This document shows, piece after piece, positions 18,415-25,507 of a stretch of 64,000 bases of DNA. This DNA is from Halonatronomonas betaini. GTDB lineage: Bacteria > Bacillota > Halanaerobiia > Halanaerobiales > Halarsenatibacteraceae. The position numbers and the translations under genes were made by a program. The notes below the pieces were generated by a model that was given only the letters and a program-made list of their open reading frames with translations, did not search any database and had not been told where the DNA came from. Each line of letters opens with the position of its first letter. Within the stretch, counting starts at the first letter, position 1. The stretch spans positions 248,001 to 312,000 of the forward strand of contig NZ_JADPIE010000002.1 of NCBI RefSeq assembly GCF_015666175.1, read 5' to 3'.

Positions 18415-19206
18415 CTAATTTGTACCTGGAGATAAAACCTGACTATTGTCATCAGCTACTGTGATTAATTCTGCGATAGATTTTTCAGGTGATTCTTTGA
18501 TAACACTTCCAATTTTAATTGAAATTATATCTTTATCTTCTGATTTATTAAGATACCAGTGAATATTTTCATACGTTAAATCAATTTCAGCCTGGCCTGC
18601 ATCTGGTATCAAAATTATGAATTCTCCTCCAGCAGTTCTGGATATTACAGCAGTGGCCGGGGCTGATTTAATTAATATCGCTGAAATATTAGTAATTACT
18701 TTATTTCCTGTATCATAGCCAAACTCTGAATTAATAGAATTTAATCTTTTTATATCTACAATCATTATTCCAACTGGAGTTTTTTCTTTTTCATCTAAAT
18801 CTTTCATTATTTCTTTAAAATAGGTGAAATTAAATAGGCCGGTTAAAGGGTCATTATGTCTTATATAATCAAGCTTCTGCTCTTTCTCTTTTATCTCTGT
18901 TATATTTAGTGATACTTCATAAAAGCCCTTTAATTCACCTGTTTCATTTATATCTGGAATGGCTTTAACCAGATGTATGTGACCATTTGGTTTAACCATA
19001 ATTCTTTGAATGACTTTTTCTTTTTCTATAGCTTCAGCTACAGGACAATCTTTACAGACCTGATTTAATCCCCAGCGCTGATAACAATATTTGTTTTTTT
19101 CTACTTCATTTGAATTTCGATTGGACCATTTCAATTTCATATCTTGATCGATATAAATAATTGTCTCTTCTAAGTTATTTAAAAGTTCTTCATTTATTTC
19201 AAACAT
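18415..19206 (-). CDS. PAS protein with a degenerate GGDEF domain
   Basis: 263 residues. The N-terminal PAS domain (about 1-105) contains a four-cysteine cluster, with Cys at KYCYQRWG and in VCKDCPV, a pattern found in PAS domains that bind a metal or Fe-S cofactor. The C-terminal half is a GGDEF fold (DPLTGLFNFTYF onward), but the active-site loop reads RTAGGEF instead of RxGG(D/E)EF. The third, catalytic acidic position is therefore Gly, and the domain is also short at its end. It is probably not a diguanylate cyclase but a nucleotide-binding or regulatory module. Its neighbour is the MCP-like protein, suggesting a signalling cluster. Confidence 0.8.
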   Translation of the reverse strand: MFEINEELLNNLEETIIYIDQDMKLKWSNRNSNEVEKNKYCYQRWGLNQVCKDCPVAEAIEKEKVIQRIMVKPNGHIHLVKAIPDINETGELKGFYEVSLNITEIKEKEQKLDYIRHNDPLTGLFNFTYFKEIMKDLDEKEKTPVGIMIVDIKRLNSINSEFGYDTGNKVITNISAILIKSAPATAVISRTAGGEFIILIPDAGQAEIDLTYENIHWYLNKSEDKDIISIKIGSVIKESPEKSIAELITVADDNSQVLSPGTN

Positions 19207-19383
19207 CTTATTCTCCCTTCTGATTTTTGGTTCTGTTATTTAATATTATAGATTGAATTAAAAACTCCTTCAAAATTTGTCGATTAATCTTTGATGTTTT
19301 GTATATAGATAATTAATCTAAGTAAATAATGAGTCTTTGTATGTATATAATATTCATTTAATATGTATTTTATTCATAAAATA

Positions 19384-19429
19384 CTTTGTGAAATATGTAA
19401 AGAGATACTATCGGGTAACTGTCGGGTAT
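19384..19429 (+). repeat. Dispersed 46-bp repeat, copy 1
   Basis: Starts CTTTGTGAAAT and matches 54001-54046 at about 37 of 46 positions without gaps. It contains TCGGGTA twice, starting at 19411 and 19422, that is 11 bases apart. Both copies lie in intergenic DNA in the same orientation. Function unknown: either a mobile-element remnant or a regulator-binding site. Confidence 0.55.
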
Positions 19430-19474
19430 GGAGGAGAGTATTTCGAGTTTTTGTATATTTATACATTTGCTAAT

Positions 19475-19503
19475 TAAAAAAAGAGCCCGGTTAAGGGCTC
19501 TGA
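19475..19503 (-). terminator. Terminator of the HD-domain gene
   Basis: Minus-strand stem GAGCCCTTA/GGGCTC type (AGAGCCC...GGGCTCT) followed by TTTTTTTAATT. Confidence 0.8.
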
Positions 19504-19532
19504 TTTATTACAAATATATTTAGCTTTGAATA

Positions 19533-20234
19533 TTAATTTTCAGTTTCTACCCAGTTTTCCTGGAAGGTGGCCAGTTCGTCGGCTATTGCTATCAGCTTAA
19601 CATCTGGATAGAGCTGATTGGCCTTATTATAATCTTTGTAGTTAAGGCTTTCATCCCAGCTTCCCATATGATAGCGGATGGCCAGAATTTCTCTCATATT
19701 TAATTTGATAAAACGACTAGCCATAATTATTGATTTTTCTGCATGGTTCAAAGGAATATTTTTGCTAGGATTATAATCCCAGGAGATTTCAAATTCTGGT
19801 TCCGGTTTATCTGGATTGTTTTTAAGCCAGCTTATTAAATCGCTAACTTGACTCTTACCCAGTTTATCCAGTTCATTAGCCAGGGTTTTATTTTGCCTTG
19901 AAAGCAAAAGTTCAAGGTATTCAAGCTGCTTATCTGATGGCTTTTGACCAGGGCCTTCAATATAATCATCTATTTTACAGAGATCATGGAGGAAGGCCGT
20001 GATAATTATGCTATCTTCAGGGATTCCTGCTTCATTTTCTTGATTCAACTTTGTGTAATTCTGGTAAACCTTATAGGAATGATGGGCCAGACCACCATCA
20101 AAATTAGAATGGTGGTTGATGCTGGCCGGTTTTCTGAAATACTTATGCTCTTCCATATATTTGATGAGGTCTTCAATTCCTTTTCTATTGGTGCTTTTGA
20201 GTAGATTAATAATTTCAGACTTTAAATCTCCCAT
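19533..20234 (-). CDS. HD-domain phosphohydrolase-like protein
   Basis: 233 residues. Metal-binding landmarks are FDGGLAHHSYKVY (first His), AFLHDLCKID (the HD pair, about residue 78) and a later LAIRYHMGSWD. This arrangement is common in small HD hydrolases, many annotated in phage-like or housekeeping contexts, that cleave phosphoester bonds in nucleotides. The C-terminus (YPDVKLIAIADELATFQE) matches the usual last helix. It is a monocistronic gene with GGAGG-type ribosome site and own terminator. Substrate unknown. Confidence 0.78.
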   Translation of the reverse strand: MGDLKSEIINLLKSTNRKGIEDLIKYMEEHKYFRKPASINHHSNFDGGLAHHSYKVYQNYTKLNQENEAGIPEDSIIITAFLHDLCKIDDYIEGPGQKPSDKQLEYLELLLSRQNKTLANELDKLGKSQVSDLISWLKNNPDKPEPEFEISWDYNPSKNIPLNHAEKSIIMASRFIKLNMREILAIRYHMGSWDESLNYKDYNKANQLYPDVKLIAIADELATFQENWVETEN

Positions 20235-20313
20235 AATATTTAACCTCCAATTATTTAGATCAATTTATGTCAGAATCCAACCGATCTTAAGATTAAAGAT
20301 AGATTCAGGTTAA

Positions 20314-21255
20314 TTATTCACCAGATTCATAATGGTTACCCAGGGCTGCTGGTGGCCTGGATTTGATTACTGCCCCAGCCAGGACTGCTATTGTTAGGAC
20401 ATAGGGCAACATCTGGATTAGATCATTGGCCAGGCCGATATCGATGCCCTGAAGTCGCATCTGCATGGCATCTGTAAAACCGAATAAAAGGCTGGCCGCC
20501 AGGCCTCCTAAAGGATTCCACTGGCCAAAGATATTGGCAGCCAGGGCCATATAGCCTCTACCTGCTGTCATATTCCGGCTAAACTGACTGAGATGGCCCA
20601 GAGAGAGATAGGCTCCACCAACACCACAGAAGAATCCGCTGAGCAGCAGGCTAAAATATTTTATTTTCTTTACATTGATCCCCTGGCTATCTGCTGCCTC
20701 CGGGTGTTCGCCGGTAAACCTGATTCTCAGACCCAGGGGAGTTTTAAACATGAGAACCCAGCCGGCCAGGATCATGGCCAGCATGATATAGACAAATGGC
20801 GACTGAATGCCTAGCAGTCTGCCGATAACTGGAATATCTTCTAGAAAATAAATAACTATGGCCGGAACTGAGGCAACTGATGGTGAAGCGCCTCTGGTAC
20901 CCCAGATCATCTGCATCATCCAGGTTGTAAATCCGAGAGCCAGGATATTCAGGCCGACTCCGGCGACGACATGGTCTGCCTTAAATTCTATGATGAATAT
21001 GGCAAAGATTAAAGAAGTTAAGATACCTGCCACTGCGGCAAAGCCAACCCCCAGCCAGGCACTGCCAGTAACGAATGAGCCAAAAACCCCGGCAAAGGCC
21101 CCCATTAAGAGCATACCCTCAAGGCCGATATTGATAATCCCTGCCCGTTCCGAAAAGGCACCAGCCATGGCGCCTAAAGCCAGGGGAATAGATAACCTGA
21201 GTGCTGCATTAAATGTATTGAGATTAAAGATAACTGCTAATATATCTGAAGTCAT
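20314..21255 (-). CDS. BMP-type nucleoside ABC transporter permease (second permease)
   Basis: 313 residues with 8-9 hydrophobic segments; family BPD_transp_2. It contains the sequence LALGAMAGAFSERAGIINIGLEGMLL in short overlapping view, the hallmark of YufQ/NupQ-type permeases, and a GINVKKIKYFSLLLSG cytoplasmic loop. Together with the 21252 permease and the 22321 ATPase it imports nucleosides or a related heterocycle. It overlaps the preceding permease by four bases (ATGA-type). The operon is more GC-rich than its flanks. Confidence 0.9.
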   Translation of the reverse strand: MTSDILAVIFNLNTFNAALRLSIPLALGAMAGAFSERAGIINIGLEGMLLMGAFAGVFGSFVTGSAWLGVGFAAVAGILTSLIFAIFIIEFKADHVVAGVGLNILALGFTTWMMQMIWGTRGASPSVASVPAIVIYFLEDIPVIGRLLGIQSPFVYIMLAMILAGWVLMFKTPLGLRIRFTGEHPEAADSQGINVKKIKYFSLLLSGFFCGVGGAYLSLGHLSQFSRNMTAGRGYMALAANIFGQWNPLGGLAASLLFGFTDAMQMRLQGIDIGLANDLIQMLPYVLTIAVLAGAVIKSRPPAALGNHYESGE

Positions 21256-22334
21256 GTTCTCTCACCTGCTTCTTTTCTAGTCTTAAATTTAGTCAGTAGT
21301 CTGATAAAGCCTGGTGCTGCAACAAACAGGATTACAAGCCCTTGAATAATGCCAATCAGATCATTTGGAATTCTGGCAAAGAGCTGCATTGTCATGCCCC
21401 CTGCCTCCAGAGCTCCAAAGAGGAGGGCTGCCAGCAGGACTGCTATCGGATTATTTCTAGCCAGTACAGCTACTGCAATTCCGGTGAAGCCATAGCCTGG
21501 AGAAAAATTAGTTACGAATCTGCCGAGACGGCCCATAATGATTGTACTGCCAGCCAGACCGGCAACTGATCCGCTAATAACCATGGCCAGAATCGTCATC
21601 CGGCTGCTTTTAATTCCACCATATTCTGCGGCTTTGGGACTATTGCCAACTGTCTGGAGGTCATAGCCTAAAGAGGTTTTATTAAGCAGGAAGTATGTCA
21701 GTCCAACTATTATAATCGCAATAATAATTCCAGAGGAGATATCACCACCTGGAACTATTGGCGGTATTCTAACAGTTTCAGCTAGCCTGGCTGTCTGGTC
21801 AACTGGCCCGGCCACTTTAAAGTAATTGACAGTCATAAAGGTGGTGCCAAGGATTGCAATTTCATTGAGCATGATCGTTGTGATAACTTCATGGGCACCG
21901 GTCTTTGCCTTTAAAAGGCCTGGGATAAAGCCCCAGATTCCACCGGCAATGGCACCAACAAGTAAGGTTACTGGCAGGGCTATCGCCATCGGCCATGAAC
22001 CAACTCTGAGGCCAACAACTGCACTGGCCAGGGCTCCCCAGTAGAGCTGGCCCTCAACTCCAATATTAAAGAGGCCACTCTTAAAACCTATGGCCACTGC
22101 CAGCCCAGCAAAGATCAAGGGGGTGGTCTGGAATAAGGTCTGGGAGAGGCTATAGAGACTGCCAAAGGAGCCATTATAGAGATGGAAAAAGGCAACTCTG
22201 ACATCATAGCCAAAGGCGATTATAAAGACTGCCCCGAGGATTAGGGCGATGATGATTGCCACCAAAGAATAGAGTAGACTTGACCAGCTCTCAAAGGCTT
22301 TGATTGCCTCAATTAATTTTTTAAGCAGTTTCAT
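21252..22334 (-). CDS. BMP-type nucleoside ABC transporter permease (first permease)
   Basis: 360 residues, BPD_transp_2 family (YufP/NupP-like), with an N-terminal helix and about eight further spans. Landmarks are FNIGVEGQLYWGALAS and the cytoplasmic GNSPKAAEYGGIKSSR loop that contacts the ATPase. Its ATG lies inside the 3' end of the ATPase gene (14-base overlap), so translation is coupled. It forms a heterodimeric channel with the next permease. Confidence 0.9.
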   Translation of the reverse strand: MKLLKKLIEAIKAFESWSSLLYSLVAIIIALILGAVFIIAFGYDVRVAFFHLYNGSFGSLYSLSQTLFQTTPLIFAGLAVAIGFKSGLFNIGVEGQLYWGALASAVVGLRVGSWPMAIALPVTLLVGAIAGGIWGFIPGLLKAKTGAHEVITTIMLNEIAILGTTFMTVNYFKVAGPVDQTARLAETVRIPPIVPGGDISSGIIIAIIIVGLTYFLLNKTSLGYDLQTVGNSPKAAEYGGIKSSRMTILAMVISGSVAGLAGSTIIMGRLGRFVTNFSPGYGFTGIAVAVLARNNPIAVLLAALLFGALEAGGMTMQLFARIPNDLIGIIQGLVILFVAAPGFIRLLTKFKTRKEAGERT

Positions 22335-23841
22335 CTACCTCACCTTCTTTCCTGCCGGCCATTAGAAGCCCTAGCTCCTGTTCATCGAACTCCCCTGATT
22401 TTTCGGCAATAATCTGACCCTCATAGATAACTAATATCCTATCGCTAAGTGAGCGGAGTTCATCCAGTTCTGCTGAAATCAGGAGAATAGCCTTGCCTTT
22501 TGTCCTCATATCCAGCAGAAGATTATGGATATATTCAATTGCACCAACATCTACCCCTCTGGTTGGCTGGGCTGCCAGGATAAAGTCTGGACCTCCGCTT
22601 AATTCTCTGGCTATTATAGCCTTTTGCTGATTTCCACCTGAAAGCTGCCTGGCAGTTACTGATAAGCCAGGGGTTCTAATATCAAATTTTTCAATCAGTT
22701 CTCTGCCATATGCTTTAATCTTATCACTATTTAAGACTCCTCGCCTGGCAAAAGGCTTTTTCCATTCTGAACCGAGAATTAGATTCCAGTCAAGCCTGAA
22801 ATCTGAAACTAAGCCCCTGCGATTTCTATCTGAAGGAATATGGGCAATGCCTAACTGGCGCCTCTGATAGGTAGATAATTTATTTATTTCCTGGCCGTTA
22901 TATTCTATCATACCACTATCCAGCTTCTGCAGGCCGATCAGGGCCTCTTCTAACTCAAACTGGCCATTTCCTTCAACTCCAGCTATTCCAAGGATTTCGC
23001 CTTTTTTCACTTCAAAACTAATATCTCTAAGACCTGATCCCTGAGGATTATGTAATTTCAAATTTTCAACTTTCAGAAGTTCTTTGCCTGCTACTTTTGC
23101 TTCTTTTTCTACCCGCAGAACAACATCCCGGCCTACCATCATCCTGGCCAGTGCCTGGGGCGAGGTCTCTGTTGTATCAACGGTGCCTACAGATTCACCA
23201 TCTCTTAAAACTGTTACCCTGTCTGAGATTTTCATTGTCTCCTTTAATTTATGGGTGATAAAAATTATTGTCTTCCCGTCTTTTTTTAATTCCCGCATTA
23301 TTTCAAATAGTTCGTCTGTCTCCTGGGGAGTTAAAACTGCTGTCGGCTCATCTAAGATTAATATCTCTGCTTCTCGATATAATGCCTTGAGAATCTCTAC
23401 CCTCTGCTGCTCTCCCACTGAGATATCTTCAATCTTGGCCCCTGGATCAACCTTAAGGCCAAACTTTTTGCTAAGTTCTTCTATCTCCTGATAGGCCCTT
23501 TTAAGATTTAAAAAACCATTCTTAGCTATCTCTTTTCCCGCAATGATATTTTCTGCAACTGAAAGCCGATCAACTAACATAAAATGCTGATGGATCATGC
23601 CAAGGCCAAGCTGAATGGCTTCAGATGGAATATTAATCTCCTGTTGCTGCCCCTCAATAAATATCTGGCCGCTATCCTGGCTGTAAAGTCCAAATAGGAT
23701 TTTCATCAGGGTGCTTTTTCCCGCTCCATTTTCACCAAGAAGACTATGGATTTCGCCTTTTTTGACAGTAAAATTTATATTTTTATTGGCAACTACTTCG
23801 CCAAATCTCTTATTAATATTCTTAAGTTCTACAGCATTCAT
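22321..23841 (-). CDS. BMP-type nucleoside ABC transporter ATP-binding protein, two fused domains
   Basis: 506 residues with two ABC domains. Domain 1 has Walker A GENGAGKST (about 36-44), signature ISVGEQQRVEI and Walker B ILILDEPTAVLTP. Domain 2 has the degenerate Walker A GVEGNGQ, signature LSGGNQQK and the AAQPTRGVDVGA segment, as in NupO/YufO and sugar-type RbsA/MglA proteins. The ATG follows AGGAGGTAATCC; upstream codons in frame overlap that site. It energises the two permeases encoded just downstream. Confidence 0.93.
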   Translation of the reverse strand: MNAVELKNINKRFGEVVANKNINFTVKKGEIHSLLGENGAGKSTLMKILFGLYSQDSGQIFIEGQQQEINIPSEAIQLGLGMIHQHFMLVDRLSVAENIIAGKEIAKNGFLNLKRAYQEIEELSKKFGLKVDPGAKIEDISVGEQQRVEILKALYREAEILILDEPTAVLTPQETDELFEIMRELKKDGKTIIFITHKLKETMKISDRVTVLRDGESVGTVDTTETSPQALARMMVGRDVVLRVEKEAKVAGKELLKVENLKLHNPQGSGLRDISFEVKKGEILGIAGVEGNGQFELEEALIGLQKLDSGMIEYNGQEINKLSTYQRRQLGIAHIPSDRNRRGLVSDFRLDWNLILGSEWKKPFARRGVLNSDKIKAYGRELIEKFDIRTPGLSVTARQLSGGNQQKAIIARELSGGPDFILAAQPTRGVDVGAIEYIHNLLLDMRTKGKAILLISAELDELRSLSDRILVIYEGQIIAEKSGEFDEQELGLLMAGRKEGEVDETA

Positions 23842-23887
23842 TGGATTACCTCCTGGATACAATAGATAAAAGCTATTAATATAAATT

Positions 23888-23910
23888 AAGGGGGGCTTTG
23901 CGCCCCCCAG
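23888..23910 (-). terminator. Intercistronic GC hairpin between binding protein and ATPase genes
   Basis: Minus-strand stem GGGGGGC/GCCCCCC with loop GCAAA followed by TTAATTTAT. As in the 8788 hairpin, it follows the binding-protein gene and probably favours its expression over the membrane parts. Confidence 0.8.
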
Positions 23911-23928
23911 TAAGAGTTTATTAAAAAT

Positions 23929-24915
23929 TTATAGGCTATCTGGGATTTCTATTTCACCTGCTATGATTGATGCCTTGATCTCTTCCAGTCTTTCGATAAT
24001 ATCTGCTGGAAGCAGAGATTCAGTATAACCAAGGGCTCCTTCTTCTATTCCAATTACCTGAATACCCGGCTCAAAGATCCCGTCTAATACCTGCTCTACT
24101 GCTAGAAACACCGTATTATCAACAAACTTCATACCATTTGTCAGGATATGGTCAGGTGCAAGATGTCCCTGATCTGAATCTGAACCAATGGCATAGACAT
24201 TATTTTCCTGAGCTGCCTCTATTGCTCCTAAACCTGAACGGCCTGCTGCTGCCCAGATAATATCAACATCATTTTCGATCATTGAAATTGCCAGTTCTTT
24301 ACCTCTGCCAGGATCGTCCCAGGCCCCAACATATGAATGGCTAACATGGACATCTTCGCTGATATATTCTGCTCCTGCTCTATAGCCTGCAATATTAGCG
24401 TTGATTAGAGGAATTTCCATGCCACCGACAACTCCGATGCGGTACTCTTGATTGATCATCTCATATTCATCGCTCCGCTGAGTCATCATGGCTGCCGCTG
24501 CTCCCATTAAGAAACCTCTCTCCTGCTCGGTATAGACATAAGAGCCGACATTGTCTGCTTCCAGGGCTGCATCTACCAGGGCAAACTGCTGATCCGGAAA
24601 TCTAGCTGATACGTCTGCCAGGGCATCTGCCTGATCGAAACCGATCGAGATAATTAGATCATAAACGCCGGCTGACGCAAATAACTGGAGATAGTTTTCA
24701 TAGTCGGCGATTGAGGCCGGCTCACCGTAATTATAGTTGATACCAAGATCTTCTTCGGCCATCTGGATACCACGATAGGCGGCATCATTAAAACTCTGAT
24801 CTCCAAGCCCACCTGTTGCAAAGACAATGGCAATATCACCTTCGGCTGCCACATTGACTGAGATTGTAAAGATTAAAAATGCTGCTAACAGAAATACTGT
24901 TAAGCTTTTCCTCAT
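23929..24915 (-). CDS. BMP family substrate-binding protein
   Basis: 328 residues. A signal peptide (about 24 residues, ending NVAAEG) lacks a lipobox cysteine, unlike monoderm Firmicute homologues (Med/BmpA lipoproteins), which fits a periplasmic protein. The N-terminal IAIVFATGGLGDQSFNDAAY is the classic Bmp nucleotide-binding motif, followed by the GFDQADALADV and GAWDDPGRGKE regions. It binds nucleosides such as adenosine or inosine, or a related ligand, and delivers them to the permeases encoded downstream. AGAGGGGGAAC provides the ribosome site. Confidence 0.92.
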   Translation of the reverse strand: MRKSLTVFLLAAFLIFTISVNVAAEGDIAIVFATGGLGDQSFNDAAYRGIQMAEEDLGINYNYGEPASIADYENYLQLFASAGVYDLIISIGFDQADALADVSARFPDQQFALVDAALEADNVGSYVYTEQERGFLMGAAAAMMTQRSDEYEMINQEYRIGVVGGMEIPLINANIAGYRAGAEYISEDVHVSHSYVGAWDDPGRGKELAISMIENDVDIIWAAAGRSGLGAIEAAQENNVYAIGSDSDQGHLAPDHILTNGMKFVDNTVFLAVEQVLDGIFEPGIQVIGIEEGALGYTESLLPADIIERLEEIKASIIAGEIEIPDSL

Positions 24916-25133
24916 TTTTGTTCCCCCTCTTATATTTTTTGCCCATTTAAGAGCTTAAAACCATTGAATCATAGGTGCTAAAATAATGGAGCTTTAATCT
25001 TTTAAAACTTTAAATTTATATCAAAATAATATCAAATATTTCTTGATAAGTCAATATAAATGAGATCAGTTATAAAGCTATTTAAAACTATTCACTAATG
25101 AAAAATTAAAATGAAATTTTATGAATTTAAACT

Positions 25134-25163
25134 AAAGACCCTGGAATATTCCAGGGTCTTTTA
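25134..25163 (-). terminator. Terminator behind the surface-protein/small-peptide unit
   Basis: Perfect 13-bp inverted repeat AAAGACCCTGGAA/TTCCAGGGTCTTT around TATT, usable from either strand. Confidence 0.8.
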
Positions 25164-25200
25164 CTAAATTAAATTTTTGTTAATATAAACTTTTTCATTA

Positions 25201-25386
25201 TCATCTTCCGCTAACGTGACTTGCTAAACAGAGTGGGCTATACTGAGCTACACTGCTAACAGCTGTTCCAAAACATCTGCCTTCTACACCATGAGCTGCA
25301 GGCATACCGCCTCTTGCTGCTAAGATGTTAGCTGAAAACCCAAAGACCATAAAGAATACAAGCATAATAACTAATATTTTTTTCAT
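25201..25386 (-). CDS. Small secreted cysteine-containing peptide
   Basis: 61 residues with a signal peptide (MKKILVIMLVFFMVFGFSAN then ILAARGG). The mature part of about 33-35 residues is glycine/alanine-rich and has two cysteines 15 residues apart, able to form one disulfide. GGGGA precedes the ATG; upstream in-frame codons are not preceded by a ribosome site. It follows the 767-residue repeat protein and a hairpin, so it may share that promoter at reduced level. I do not recognise a family; a structural surface peptide, pheromone or bacteriocin-like peptide are all possible. Confidence 0.6.
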   Translation of the reverse strand: MKKILVIMLVFFMVFGFSANILAARGGMPAAHGVEGRCFGTAVSSVAQYSPLCLASHVSGR

Positions 25387-25453
25387 TTCTATTTCCCCTT
25401 TCAACTATTATATTAATGATTCATATAACCTGATTAAACTTTCATTTAAGATA

Positions 25454-25480
25454 ATGGGCGGGGGTTAAGCCCGCCCGGTT
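25454..25480 (-). terminator. GC hairpin after the repeat-protein gene
   Basis: Minus-strand stem GGGCGGG/CCCGCCC with a short loop between the repeat-protein gene and the small peptide gene. It has only a weak T tract (ATTATCTT), so read-through is likely. Confidence 0.65.
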
Positions 25481-25507
25481 TTAAAGATACATAACTGATT
25501 TGTTAAT

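Larger units (their letters stand above)
19207..19532. other. Intergenic region between PAS-GGDEF and HD genes
   Basis: 326 bases without a gene. It holds the terminator of the HD gene (19475-19503), the 46-bp dispersed repeat copy at 19384-19429 and AT-rich sequence that presumably includes the promoter of the PAS-GGDEF gene. No convincing open frame was found. Confidence 0.6.
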
